Shown here: in pieces, positions 1-12,360 of the stretch
Layout of the letters: each line of letters begins with the position of its first letter
Numbering within the stretch: position 1 is the first letter of the stretch
Assembly (NCBI GenBank): GCA_020736575.1
Contig: JAGPYM010000001.1
Span: 2,480,001-2,544,000, forward strand
Source: Thelonectria olida
Lineage: Eukaryota; Ascomycota; Sordariomycetes; Hypocreales; Nectriaceae
Reading direction: 5' to 3'
DNA length: 64,000 nt
Notes under the pieces: model-generated
Seen by the model: only the letters and a program-made list of their open reading frames with translations
Database searches by the model: none
Told to the model about the DNA's origin: nothing
Position numbers and translations under genes: made by a program

Positions 1-1444
1 GCCTTAGCATTCCGAGGTTCGCAGGCGGGTTGGGGAAACTCACTTGCAAGGGGCCTGCCGCCTCCCGCATCCACACCAAGTTCCAGGCCCTTTGCTTGTG
101 GCTCTGGTCTCCTCATTCAGTCTCTGTTTCTCATCGAGGCTGGAGGTTTGTGTCTGATGGCTACCCCAGTGAGATTCACTCACAATCGGCGACCCTTGAG
201 GAATTGATTACTGTCTTGTTGGAAGACGGGGACGTCAGAACTAGGAAGCTTTCTCCTTACATACAGTAGTAAGGGACTTGGGGGCCTTAGCAAGCAACCC
301 GGAAGCTATTTCGTGGGTCTACCACTGCTACCGTCTTCCTGTGGGCAGTGAAATGGCAAAAAGTAAAGTATCGATTGGCTGTCCCCCCTTGTACCTCCTG
401 GAAAAACCCGCTTTTGCCGGGAGGTTTGCTCCGGGCTCCGGGAGACTGCGGGCGGCGGGCGTGTTGGCATAATCGTTCAGCTGCATGGAAGAAGCCGTTT
501 TGGTGTGGGCGATGCAAGACGCCAGCATCAGATTTGCGCACTTCCCCATGTGTAGCCACTGTCGCAATTTCTTACATCCACTCGTACGGTAGACTTGACG
601 GCAAGTTCGGAGTGCGAAGTCGTTCCGCAATGAGATCGTCGCTAATACCTCTCCGTGCTGTACATCCGTAGGTGGCTTTCCGAGTCACGTCTCATAAAGA
701 GAACGGCAGAGCTAGGTTTCTCTCCTCGCGAGCCAGGGCCTGGATCAAGTCGTGCAACGTTTGCCTCTCATTTCATACGTCTCTCTCTCCCGACCGTGTA
801 TGGTTTGTGTCAGTGTCGGTGACAGCGTCGGTGTCGTGTCATCTTGTTCATCCCGTCCTGTGCATTGTTTCGTGGCTGCTTCCTTTGGCCCCGGGTGCAT
901 TCCCATACCCTTGAACTGAGCCTTTCCGTCGCTCTGTCTCTGACTTATTCCTTGCTTCTCTCTGCTCGGCCCGCTTCTGAGTGGTTGATTTTCTTATTCA
1001 TTCTTTTTTTCTTCGTCTCCTTCTTGCTCACTTCTTTGAACTACATCCTGTCTCGTCCCCTCCTTCCTCTGCCCTGCCTCGCTTATAGCTTTTGTGAAAG
1101 CTGCCCGGGTGAACTACCTGCCCTTCATTTTCCAAACCGGTGCATCCTACAGGCCAGCTCGTCGGCGTATCATTACTGTTTTACCATTATTTATCGGCGC
1201 ACCCTCCCCTTCGTTGCCTTGAGACGTCGATCTGATATATCACATTGGATTGTCAGGTGTTGGGTTGGTTGGTTGATTGAGCCCACTCTGGTAGCTGCAA
1301 CTCGTAGTGCGCTACACTGAGTTTGTCGCCGCCACAGCTGCCCTGCTCCCCGATTGCTGCTGCTGCTTGCTGCTGTTCCCACTGGTCTGCTCCTCCTTCG
1401 CCAATGCAATTATTGGGTTGCCACATGAAAGCGGCGTGTCAACC
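1..1444. other. Upstream region and probable leader of wc-2
   Basis: No convincing gene is seen. Short open frames here lack splice structure and any recognisable family. From about 750 to 1120 the plus strand is rich in C and T, as is common near fungal transcription starts, so the stretch before 1445 is probably the promoter and a long 5' leader of wc-2. The first few hundred bases could hold the 3' flank of a gene outside the window, but nothing shows this. Confidence 0.5.
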
Positions 1445-3041
1445 ATGTCCCACGGGCCACCTCCACCTCCCCCTCCCCGAATACCCAACTTGTTTGGATT
1501 CACCAACTTCGACCTTTCGTCTCTTGATGACTTGACATCAGGCCAGGTCGGGCTCCCCCTCTCGCCCTGAAGTTGCCATGGCTTCCTACCAGCTTCCGCA
1601 ACCACCTCCACTAACTAGAGACAGATGGGCGCCCTTGCGCAGCAAACCCAAAACCAAGACTTCATGGCTTTCTCCGACAACGCCCTCAGCTCAATGGCTG
1701 ACATGGACGTGCCCATGACCCTCGACCCCGCCGACGACTCTGCTCTAAACCCCAATCTCAACGAGCCCGATGCCTCCGCCACCGAAGAATCCATTGCGCG
1801 AGCTGAAAACCAGTTCAACACGGCCGACAACAATGTCCCTGGCGCCGGTCCCCTGCCACCAGGTTCCTTTGGCCAAGTCAACCTCAGTGTCAACAGCACG
1901 CTCACTGAATTCACAAAGCGAAGGAACTGGCCCGCAAAGGTGGTCGAGGAGATCAAGGATTTCCTGCAGATTCTTGACGCCAATGGTCGCATCAAATACG
2001 CTTCCCCGAGCATTCTCAGCGTCACCGGATACAACACAGAAGAGATTCAAGATCGTTTCCTGAAGGACCTGATCCACCCGGACGACCAAGGCGTCTTCGT
2101 CGCCGAACTCAACGAATCGATTGCCTCGGGTCACCCACTCCGCATGTTTTACCGGTTCAGAAAGAAGGACCAAGAGTACGCCATTTTTGAGACGGTCGGT
2201 CATGCGCACATAGCGGGTGCCAGGTTCGCGCCCAACCCGAATAATCAGTCTCCCTTCTGCCAAGCCGTCTTTATGATGTCGCGTCCATATCCAACCAAGA
2301 ACGCAGCCCTCCTTGACTCTTTCCTGGAGCACAAGATTGAGAACGAGCGCCTGAAGCGGCGCATTGCTGAGCTTAGGCAAGAGGAGGAGGCAGACGCCGA
2401 CGAAGCCCAGAGACGATGGGTTCAGAGTCAAGAGGGTCGGTCCGATGTGACTCCGTCGGAGAGTACAGGAGGATCATCAGGAACGTTTAGCCGCACTGGC
2501 GGCAACGCCCAGATGGAAGCTAACCGAAATGCTCTCCTCACGCGGGAAAACCTCGAGGGCGCTGTGGCTGCAGCCCACCAAGACTCGTTGCGGGACAAGA
2601 TGGCGCGCTTCGAAGGTTCATCGCACGCGGATACCATTGAAATGCTCACTGGGCTGAGATATATTGAAGGAGAGCGAAGCCGGGGCATCACGACCGGCAA
2701 TGCAAGTCCAACGCTCATTAAAGGGGACGCCGGCATTGCCATTCCCATCGATCGTGACCCACGAACTGGGGAGAAGAAGAAGAAGCTCAAAACTTCGGAA
2801 GAGTACGTGTGTACGGACTGTGGTAAGTTTCTTCATTGGCATTGCTTCTTACTCGAGCTAACGGGAGCGCTTACGATGAATAGGAACACTCGACTCGCCA
2901 GAATGGAGAAAAGGACCCAGTGGCCCGAAGACGCTCTGCAATGCTTGTGGGCTCCGATGGGCAAAGAAGGAGAAAAAAAGGGCCAGCGTCAGTGCCAGCG
3001 CGGCACAACAGGGCACCGGGCCGGATCAATCTATGAACTGA
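1445..3041 (+). CDS. wc-2: WHITE COLLAR-2 type PAS/GATA transcription factor
   Basis: Partner of the photoreceptor WC-1 in the nuclear White Collar complex, which activates light-induced and clock genes. My model has exons 1445-1546, 1625-2822 and 2884-3041 and gives 485 aa. The first exon encodes MSHG and a run of prolines. A single PAS domain lies near residues 144-230 ([21 protein letters not shown]), followed by a charged helical segment near 262-300 ([17 protein letters not shown]). The C-terminal GATA finger (about 430-454) has CTDC, 18 residues, then CNAC, the WC-type spacing. The second intron splits the codon just after CTDC. The first intron's acceptor could be 1618 instead of 1624, which adds two residues. 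The length is close to Neurospora WC-2. There is no LOV chromophore motif, as expected for WC-2. Confidence 0.93.
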
Positions 3042-3993
3042 GATGGCTTTGGCAAGGAGTAATGTGAGAAAACGGAGAAGGGGTGTTTAGTCAGTTGACC
3101 CGGATGACGGTCGATGGTTATCCTTTGTCTTATGACGGAGTTTGGGACGTTGTTTTACAGAGGCTTTGGAAGGTGACTGGGGATACACGAAATTATGGAC
3201 GGCCTGACTAGTTGATGAAGGGGTTGTTATGTTTTGACTATCTTCTGGCGGATCGCATTTCAACGATGCCTGTACGATGATAACTACATAGGGATAAACG
3301 GAGCACAGGGACACAAACAGAAGCGCACGCTCCAGATGCGCCACGCACACGAATAGACGCAATCACATTTTTCTGCTTACGAGTTGGAACAGGTCTTCTC
3401 AGTTGAGTGAGTACACCAACGCAAGCATTTGTGTGAGGCTTCACGAGCATGCTGCGGACGGGCGCAGAGGTGCATCGAACTAACTAGGTGCTGCGCATGT
3501 ACAGCTTCCGGGAAGAAGGCCCGAGTTCCGCGCCCGGCTGGCCTCATCATCTGCAAGCGTGTGAAACATCTCTGGAGATGGCCGTGGCTACCTGGAGGTG
3601 AATTGGCGAGGCATGGATGTCTTAAACAATCAGTAATACGCACGTAGCCCTGGAGCAGATGCTCCAATCTTAGCAACCATGGAGCTCAACGTCAGTGACT
3701 GGGATGGGAGGAGATGGGAGACCGGGAGCTAAGCCAAGCTCTGTCGATCCGCGTCACGGTGCATCTGATCTTCCAATTACATCCATCATGTTTCGCACCG
3801 TGCTTCACCATTCAGACAGCTTCACGTGGGGTACCTTGCTCCTTCCTGTCGGAGACTGAGGCATCCCATCCCTCTCACACATCGCCTTCCCCACCTCAAG
3901 TACCTTCATATTCGTACGAAGACTACTCCATCTCTTTCAACAACACGACAATCTCCATCTTCTCCAACCGCTGTGATCAAATAATCTTCAAGA
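3042..3993. other. Intergenic: wc-2 3' flank and promoter of the next gene
   Basis: About 950 bp between two plus-strand genes. The short frames on both strands show no family features. The last 150 bp before 3994 are C/T-rich and probably hold the start of transcription of the downstream gene. Nothing else was recognised. Confidence 0.5.
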
Positions 3994-4970
3994 ATGGACA
4001 AGTTCTTCGGTTCTGGCCGGTCCGACGACAACGGTAAGCATCGTCGCCCCATGTCTTCCTTCATCGACTATCTGTCAAGGCTGCTTTTACCCCGCCGTCA
4101 TGCCTCGCTTATCATGCCATCCCATCATTGCTTGTCTGTTCCATCTCATTCTCACTTCTCTTGCTCTTGGTTTATACTCCAGCTGACAGACAACCCATCC
4201 ATCTTTTAGAACGCCAGGAGGACAACTACCCCCCTCCCGGCGCCAATAGTTAGTTAACCTATCATTTATCGCTACCCCGAGACGCTTCCCTTCTAACAAC
4301 CCGATCCAGAGTCCGCGGGCGGCCTTGCTAGTTTTCTCGGCGGCCTTGATTTTGACGAAGCCAAGGAGACGGCCGACAAGCACTCGGGCGAATCGGGCGA
4401 CCGTGACCTTTTCGGCAGTATCCTCGGTTCCCTAAGTCAAAAGCAGAATAAACTCAAAGACGAAGATGTCGACGAAGACTGTGCGTGTTTCTTTCCTGTC
4501 AGAATAAGAGAAAGCCCACATGTATACTCGCGCAAGAGGTCTTGCGATTGGAATTGAATGCTAACGCCATGGGCAAGATTATGTCAACCAGCACAAAAAG
4601 ACTTACGACGACGACGATGACGACGGCGACACGAATAGCCTTGGTGTTGCTGCCGCCATGCAGGCCTTGAAAAAGTTCAACTCGGGCAGTACCGAGAGCA
4701 GCAGCCAAGGCGCTTTCCTCGGTCTCGCAATGTCCGAGGCCAGCAAAGTAAGGGGCATAGTATCATTCATTTCGCCTTGTCAAATAAACTAACATATTCC
4801 ACGCACAATAGCTCTTCGATGCCAAAGCTTCCAATGAGAAGGTATCTTCTGACACCAGCAAGGATGCCGTCGTTCAAAAGGCCGCCGAGGCTGCCATGAA
4901 GATGTACTTTAAGAGTCAGGGTGAGCAGCAGGGTGGCCTGGCTGGCTTAGCCTCCAAGTTTATCAAGTAA
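3994..4970 (+). CDS. DUF7721/beta-flanking-type small protein
   Basis: Five exons, 3994-4033, 4210-4248, 4310-4480, 4578-4747 and 4812-4970, join in frame to give 192 aa starting MDKFFGSGRSDDN and ending LASKFIK. All introns are GT-AG, and introns 2 and 3 carry CTAAC-like branch sites (for example at 4561). The middle holds an Asp run (TYDDDDDDGDTN). It is followed by a helical, Ala-rich part (LGVAAAMQALKKFNSG) and by LGLAMSEASKLFDAKA, which resembles the fungal family annotated as DUF7721 or beta-flanking protein. The biochemical role of that family is unknown to me. The protein has no signal peptide or membrane segment, so it is probably cytosolic. The family name is from memory; the gene structure is seen directly. 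Confidence 0.8.
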
Positions 4971-5163
4971 AGATGCGATTCCCCGAGACAGATAGGAGAT
5001 GAATGATGATCCTTGAACCGCGTCACTGCGGATGTGGTGTATTCATACAAAGGGAGGGGATATCAAGCTCTGCCGGGGCCGAAATGTTCGAAATGAAGAA
5101 ACAATTAAGCACAAGAAAAGCCGAAGTTGCTAATTGAATACTCTGGCTCTCTTCTGACGGCCC

Positions 5164-7213
5164 CTAAGCGCTGTTTTCAATCTCAGTCTTATCCTTGACC
5201 GCCGCCATGACGTCCAACCAGTCACTCGGTCGACGTCGTCCACCCTCAACCCCATTGTGTAGATAGTCCTCTGCCTCACGAGCCCACGCCAAGAGTTGCT
5301 CCTCGCTACCCCATTCTCCCGTCGCCATGAGACCAACCGGCAATTTACCTTCGCCTTTCTCGGGATCAATGTACCCCACGGGAGCGGACAGTGCGGGTGT
5401 TCCTGTCATGTTGGCCAGGAAGATGTATCGCATGTTGCGGATGGTTTTATTGGTGTCGCTCATGCCGTATTTCTCGTCGCCGGGCACCATGGGCCAGCCA
5501 GGCATGGGTGTTGTAGGCGTCATGATGAGCAGGCCGGGGTACTTCTGGAACAGAAATGCCAGATGACGCATGATGAGTTCGCGGAGCCCGTTGAAGCGGA
5601 GGTAGTCCGAGGCCGGGGTCTTGGTTCCAACGGACAAGACAACCCTGTTAGCAGCTCCGACCAGACCGAGCCAGTCGGGAGCGCGACGGCGTGCAGACTC
5701 GGCCATCTCGGTGATGCAGACGGCGCTGTGGGCGAGCTGTGCCTCGGGAACGTAGGGTATGGAAATGTCGACAATGTCGTAGCCGCACTTGTTGGCAAAG
5801 TAGTCCACGGCCTTCTCGCACACCTCGGCAACATGAGCATCTGCTTCATTCCACCAGTCACGATAGATGCCCATGACCTTCTTGGCCGACGGCTGTGGTG
5901 GAATAGACAAGGCGAAACGGCTCTGAATGGGGCAATCGGGCTTCGGCTGAGACATGACGCGGTAGGCAATGGTCAGGTCGGCAACGGAGGCCGCCAACGG
6001 CGTCGTCACGCACATGGTGTTGTTCATGTACATGGTCCGGTGATGGGTCGTCTTGAGACCGTAGACGCTGTTGAAGGAGGCCGGGATTCGTGCGCTGCCA
6101 CCCGCGTCGGTGCCAACACAGATGGGGACAATACCAACGGAAAGGGAAGAGGCGGCCCCAGAAGAGGAACCACCGGGGTAGTAAGACTTGTTGTGGAAGT
6201 TTGTAGGAGTGCCTTGGGCAGCCTAGGAAATGTTAGCAATCATGAACGAGTCGAATGTCGATGGAGGCAGTGCGTACATTGCAGCCACTGGTGTCTAGAA
6301 GAGAGGCATGTTAGATCAATCCCCGTTACTGGGAGTATCATTGGCGAAAGACATACCTGATCCAAGCTCGTGCATTGCATTCTTGCCAATGACAATGGCT
6401 CCAGCCTCCTGAAGCTTCTGAACGGGCCAAACTGACTCTTCTTGCTCCTTGAAGAAAGGAACAGATGGGTTATACTTCATGCCGTTGTGGTCCGAATAAC
6501 CCTTGACCGAGGTGTCGTCCTTGACTCCAATGGGGACTCCGTCGAGAATGCTCAAGGGCTTTCCGGCGGCCCATCGCTCCGTCGATGCCTTTGCGGCCTC
6601 GAGCACGAGGTGGTCCTTGCCGTGAGAGTCGACCCATGCGTTTTGGTAGGGGCTGGCGTTCGTTGGGCCGCGTGTTATCAGGGGCAGAAGAGCCTCGACG
6701 ACCTGGAGAGGTGTCACCTGACCTGACCTATACATTTCATGGTAGTCATTTGACGTGTGATACTTGGCGTCTGGGTGAACATGGTTTGCTTCGAGCAGTT
6801 CTTTATCAAGAGGGAGCATGGGCTCTGTGACGCCGAGAGGAGTCACAGTGGGCTTGTTCAAGTTAGTATGCGAAGGAGAGCAAGGACAAGGGTCATACAA
6901 CATACATGGAATCTGTAAGGCAGGTCATCGAGATCGGGAAGATCCTTTAGAGTGCCGAACCCGGCATTGTCCCAGAAATGTTGTTGGAGAAATCCAACCT
7001 TGGAGATGCTAGTAAGTGAGTGTTAGTGATGTGACCCGAGATGGAAGCAAGAATATCGAAGATAGGTAGATAAGAAGACGATACGCACATGCTGGCCCCA
7101 ATGACCAGAGGGATGCCTCGGAAAACGGGGTTCTTCTCAACCTTGGGGTTGTACTTGATGTTGGGGCCCTCCTTGGGCTCTGGGTAGTCGGCAAAGGCAG
7201 CGGGGAAGGCCAT
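5164..7213 (-). CDS. Amidase-signature hydrolase
   Basis: A minus-strand gene with five exons: 7089-7213, 6906-7008, 6357-6852, 6278-6294 and 5164-6222. It encodes 599 aa. It belongs to the amidase-signature family, which hydrolyses carboxylic amides. The catalytic Lys lies in GVPIGVKDDT (about K187), the cis-Ser in PGGSSSG (266-268), and the nucleophile in TDAGGSAR (about S290), so the Ser-Ser-Lys triad is intact. Exon 4 is only 17 nt and encodes most of DTSGCN, just before the catalytic block. No signal peptide is seen, so the enzyme is probably intracellular. The substrate cannot be inferred. It resembles general fungal acetamidase/indoleacetamide-hydrolase relatives rather than a tRNA amidotransferase subunit. 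It is divergent from the PHAF1-like gene. Confidence 0.92.
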
Positions 7214-8289
7214 GACGGTGGAACTGTTGAGCTGGAGAAGACGGAGAGCTTGACAGCTTGGGAGACGTCGTTATCTCGGAGGTTTGTGCAGAGTAGTTCC
7301 TATCCAAGGCGATGTGGGGGGGAGTTGGAAGCTAGACAGGTATGCAAAATTGCTTGGGTTTCGCAGGGACAATACATGGGTGGAATGAGAAAAGCAGCTA
7401 TTCGGCAAAGAACAGAACAACGAAGCTGCAGAGTTGAGAGAGCTCGATGAATATGGATGTCAGTGGAGAAAGAGAAGGGAGCTTTGATGGGCCTTGAGAG
7501 GGACCTCGGAGGAGCTTGAGGGGGTCCCTTTCAGGGGTTGCGCGGCGTGGAATCCCTGCCAGGTGCCAAAGTTCTGGGCCTGGAGCGCTCAGGCACATGG
7601 CGGGCGCCAATTGCTGCGAGTTTCTGCGGGAGCTAGTTGCCATCTGAGGTTTAGCTTGGGACAGCTGTTCTGGATCACCTGGGACGGCCGAGGCACCCAG
7701 AGAGGTTCAGTGTCGAGGCTGGATGCTCGGTGCTAGTTTGTGGTTTGCACGCCAGATCTTCGAATTCGATGAATCACAGGGGCAGGTACGGATACAAAGT
7801 TCCTCTGGCAGCAGCCATAAAGCATCCAGCCTTCATCGTAGCGGATGGAATGCGCCCCAAACTTTAGTTTCTGGACTCCCGTCTCCGCGCCTGAGTCGGG
7901 CTGCATGTCCTGTCCCCGGTGACATGTGACATGTCCTCCATTCGCTCTTCGGTGAGCTCTCGGTGAAGGCCAGCTGCGAACCTTACGTCATCTCGGTGAG
8001 CCTTTGCCCACCCGCCCGCCGGCCCCGCATCGTCCGCCTGCTGACCTCCCCCCAACGCTCATGACCTTGTCCAGGTGTTTCGGCCCATCCTCAGAACATA
8101 TTCACTCGCATGCTGTATCTATCGCAGCATCAAATTCTACACGAAATTTCATTCCACTGATATAACCCACACTCTCAAAGCTCAGCAAGCGCTGCGCAAG
8201 TGCTAGTGAGCTCTGCCCCGCCATCAACAGCTCGCGATAGCCCGCGATAGATAGCCTTTGGCCGGGCAACTGTGCCACCCCCAAACGCC
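7214..8289. other. Divergent intergenic region between amidase and PHAF1-like gene
   Basis: About 1.08 kb separates two divergently transcribed starts, so it should contain both promoters. Open frames here are short, and none has a family signature or usable splice sites. No repeat or RNA gene was recognised. Confidence 0.5.
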
Positions 8290-9904
8290 ATGTCCCTCTT
8301 CAGCGCTCAACTCTATCCCGGCAGATCGCTGGGCTTTCTTGGTGAGATCTCCCCATTATCCACAAGCTTGAATCTAAAGACTCCGTCCGTCCCTAACATG
8401 CTCGTCTTGGCTATAAGTCCTCGGTGCCTCTCTTCACGACGTCTTGACCCGCCTCAAGGCCGAACCACAGCGCTTCCCAAAGCTCGAGTTGCTCTACTCG
8501 CCCGATCGACCCATCTCCGAGCCCATCGCCATAAACCTTCCCACAAACGGCGTCCGTCTTCGTTTCGACGGCCCAGAACAGCGATTACGCCTGATCGAGG
8601 TTACCGACTTCACCAAGAATCACATCACCTTTAAAGATCGTGATCTCCTCAAGCCCGCCAATAGCACATCTGCACCTGCATCTCCGACTCTAGGAGACTC
8701 CACCACTGGGCCAACCTTTAGACACATCTACCATCGACTCCTGGGTCCGACATATGCTGGAGAATTCATCCCCCCAGCCGCAGGCCATGAGAATGGTATT
8801 TACGTCTTATCATACCCAGGAGTCGCATTCAACTTTTCTCTGCCACCCTCGGCATACGATCCTGATAAGGATGTAGTTTCTATCTTCTCATCCGCGACAA
8901 GTCAAGTAGCAACGTCCATGGCCGTGTTCAGCGGTGATTCATGGGCTGAGGCGCGACCAAATCTCTGGACCGAAGTCCTCCCCAGCATCAAGTCCACCAC
9001 AGTCCTACCTAGAGGGAAAGATGTATACCCTGACGAAATTTCTCTCATTCGTCTGCATGGCGGTGGTAAAGTCCAACTCTTCCGAAAGTGGACAAATAAT
9101 TGCTTCTGGATCAACTTGGGAGCAACCACTCCCCAGGAGCTCATTATGGAATTGGGTCCCCCTAATGCAGTGTATCGGAAGAATGACCAAAAGATGGTCA
9201 TCCACAAGATGCGAACTGCTAGCAATACCCGGTCACGCCCTAATGCCACCGATATCGGTAGAGCGGATGATCTCAATGACACCGACCAGTCCTCCATGAA
9301 TACAGCGTCAGACGCATCCGAGGACGACGAAGCTATCGATGATCAAATCGGGATAAATACCACTGGTGAATGCTTCTACAACTACTTCTATCTTGGATTC
9401 GACGTGCTGGTTTCCAATCAAGTTCCTCCGTCACAGCCGCCACCAGCTAAAAAGAACGCTGAAACCGTCCCCCAGAGCGGCATCAAGTCAAGTTCACCAG
9501 ATCGACTCGTCGCAACAAAGCTCGTTCTCCACGGCAACATTCCCGGCTCGTACGAATTCAACCGTCATCGTAGGTGCCGCTGGGAAATAGCCTACCTAGA
9601 CTTTTCCAGTGATGATCCCGTCGACTCCGAGACCAAGTTTCCCCAGATTGAGGAACGCATGAATCAAGCCTGGTCGCCCGCCTTTCCTCGCAACGATAGC
9701 CAACCTCGTCAACGCGGCATGGTTATTAACCGTGGCTGGGGAGACAGCCCTGGCAGTAGCTGCGAGTTTCTTGGCGGGTGGGAAGAGAGTGGTGCGCGAA
9801 GAGTCGAAGCCAATGGTGATTCGACGACGACTCTTTATGGATTCCCCGGCATGGTGTTTGAGGTTCTCAAGAACGGTTTTGTCAATACGGTTACGGTGTT
9901 TTAG
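8290..9904 (+). CDS. PHAF1/UPF0183 family protein
   Basis: Two exons, 8290-8341 and 8418-9904 (76-bp intron), give 512 aa. The N-terminus MSLFSAQLYPGRSLGFL joins VLGASLHDVLTRLK, the hallmark start of UPF0183 (human C16orf70/PHAF1, MYTHO). PTFRHIYHRLLGPTYAGEF, GVAFNF and WTEVLPS follow. Conserved KVQLFRKWTNNCFWINLG and ELIMELGPPNAVYRKNDQK sit near the middle. Human PHAF1 is reported to bind phosphoinositides on autophagosomal membranes, so an autophagy or endomembrane role is plausible here but is inference. Compared with the core family, this copy has an acidic linker near residues 325-350 (ASEDDEAIDD) before a conserved GECFYNYFYLGFDVL. It is convergent with the D-lactate dehydrogenase gene. 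Confidence 0.9.
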
Positions 9905-10337
9905 AGGCTGGTGTGGATTTCATGGGCCTTACATTGCGTAGAACTTCCCGGCGTCTTGGGTGTTTAGAACATCTTCTCGTTGGAGGTATCATGGGAATTA
10001 TTAGTTGAACTCTGAGGAACACTGGCCGAGCCCAAATTAGACAGGAGTCTTTATACAGCTTTCACCATGGGCACGATTTGGTCGTCATCACATTGCAAAC
10101 GAGCAGTATCCGTTTATGAGATTTCAGACGTGAAGCCCTTGAAATAGGTAACGTGCATAAATGAGTAATCCCCAAAATGGTTTCAGTGAAGAGGCAGGTA
10201 TCCTTTTTGTGACCCTCTTCGCCCTCTATCCCTCGCATCGTACACAGGCATATACACCGTTAAACTCCCCGTTCCCTCTGTTCGCATGTCGGAGCCCTGG
10301 TCCGTTCCCATTTGCCCTCTTTTGACCCATTAAGACT
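9905..10337. other. Convergent intergenic region (two 3' ends)
   Basis: 433 bp between the stop codons of the PHAF1-like gene and the D-lactate dehydrogenase gene. It should hold both 3' UTRs and polyadenylation sites. No gene is seen. Confidence 0.5.
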
Positions 10338-12360
10338 TTACCACTCGTCGACCTCGCCCTTCTTGGGCTTTTGCATACGCACCACCTTGTCGCAGTTGAG
10401 CAGACACAAGGGGTCAAAGGCCTTCTTGATTTGCCGCATGGCATCAACCGTAGTCTCGCCCAGCTCGTGGGGGAGGTAGTCTCGCTTGACAAGACCAACA
10501 CCGTGCTCACCCTAGGGAAGAAAAGGTCAGCTTCTAGGTGTAAAAGAGGCAGCATCCAAGTTGGCAGTGACTCACAGTTACGGTACCCTCCATCTCCACA
10601 GCCTTCTTCACCATACGATGCACCACCGTCTCGGCCTTGTGTCGCTGGGCCTCATTGTAAAGCAAGATGGCTAGTTTTTGATTTAGTAGGCGCACCCACC
10701 GAAAAGAAGGGTATAGGAACTTACTGTGGAAGTTGCCATCGCCGACATGGCCGACAATGGAAGCAAACAGACCGCTCTTGGCCATATCTTCCTTGGTCTC
10801 TTCAATGAGATCGGGCAGTCTGCTCATAGGCACGGCAACGTCACCAGTCCAGACGCGGTCACCGGGCTTCTTGACAGCCATTGTGCTCCACAGAGCCTCC
10901 TTGCGAGCGCTCCAGAGCTCGTCCTGCTCGTCTTGGCTCTTGGCAAACTCAAACGACTTGCTTGAGGCGGCCTTGGCGAGACCTTGGACCTGGGAGATCT
11001 GCTCCTTGACACCGGCGGGGGTGCCGGCAAACTTGAAAAAGATAGTGGCCGCCTCGGACCAGGCGCGGGACGTCATTCCAGCCTGGTTGATGCACTTCAT
11101 TTGGTTGTCGTCAAGAATCTCCACGGCGGCTACGGGGATGCCCTTGCCGACGACCTTGGCCACACAGTTGGCGGCGTCGCGGATCGAGGGGAATGTGGCA
11201 ACGGCAACACTGGTGGACTCGGGCTTGACAGTGACCTTGAGGGTAGCCTCAGTGACAAGCCCGAGGGTACCTTCAGAACCGATGAAGAGCTTGGTGAGGT
11301 CGTAGCCGGCGGAGCTCTTGCGGGGCCGTTGCCGGGTCTTGATGACGGTACCGTCCGCCATGACGACGGTCAAGCTGAGAACCCACTCGCGCATGGTGCC
11401 GTATCGGTAGGCATTGGTACCGCTGCATCCGGTGCCGATCATGCCGCCAATCATGGCACCGGGGCCGGGGTCTGGAGGAAAGAAGAGGCCTTCTTGACCG
11501 AGGTGGTCGTTGAGAGCCTCCCAGCCCATGGCGGGCTGGACGACGACATCGAGATCATCCTTGTGCAGATTGATAATCCTGTTCATACGGCCAAAGTCGA
11601 TAGAAATGCCCTGGCGGGTAGGCGTGAAGTGGCCCTCCAGACTCGTACCGCCGCTGTAGCCAACGACGGGGATACGGCGCTGGTGGCAGACCTTCATGAT
11701 AGCTGAGACCTCTTCGGTAGTCGAAGGATATACGACGCAGAAAGAGCGCTCTTCGGGCTTGGCGGAGTGGGAGGACCAGCTTGAGGTGGCATGGTGGTCG
11801 ATGTCGTTCTCCTGCGTGCTAACATTCTCCTTGCCGACAATCTTGACAAAGTCGGCCCATGCAGCTTGCATATTCTCCAATTTGGTATTGTGCTTCGGTT
11901 CGGACGTCTTTGCGAGCGGCAAGGTCGAGGCAGGCTCGGGCTCTCTGGGCCAGTAGGTGCCCAGGTAATATGAGATGCCCACGCCAGAGAGGAAGACTAT
12001 CAGCGACGACATGCGTTAGATCTTTCTGTTCCATCATTCTCCAGCTCCGAGGGGCCAAGACTTACCAAAAGTCATGATCCAATTCCGTGAGGGATCCGTC
12101 ATATTACGCCACTCCTCATAGTGCTCGCGCTGCTCACGCTCCCGCCGCAATCGAGCTCCGATACTGCCCATGACCTGGCCCTGAAAGGTCCTGCCGACCT
12201 TGGTCTCATTGCTCTGGTGGACGGCGGCCTTATTCGGGCGCTCAGGCTCGATCTCTGTGGTGTAGGAGCGCGAAGCGAAAGCAGCGGGCAACCTGGTGGG
12301 AGTCCTGGAGGCCCGCAAGCAGCTTCGTAGGGCTGTGGCGCGCAGCTGAGAGGACGCCAT
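10338..12360 (-). CDS. DLD1: Mitochondrial D-lactate dehydrogenase (cytochrome c)
   Basis: Four exons on the minus strand, 12066-12360, 10725-11996, 10576-10670 and 10338-10511, give 611 aa. It is a flavoenzyme that oxidises D-lactate to pyruvate and passes electrons to cytochrome c. The start is an Arg/Ser/Ala-rich presequence (MASSQLRATALRSCLRASR). A hydrophobic segment spanning the first junction (WIMTFVFLSGVGISYYLG) probably anchors it in the inner membrane. The FAD-binding PCMH domain has GYSGGTSLEGH and PDPGPGAMIGG. The C-terminal FAD-oxidase domain has HVGDGNFH, split by intron 2, and GEHGVGLVKRD, whose His residues belong to the active site. The open frame continues upstream of 12360, but this ATG gives the typical targeting peptide. 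Confidence 0.94.

Noticed and set aside
5296..6360. 354-codon plus-strand frame
   Set aside because: It is the antisense shadow of the amidase gene, which has the catalytic motifs on the minus strand.
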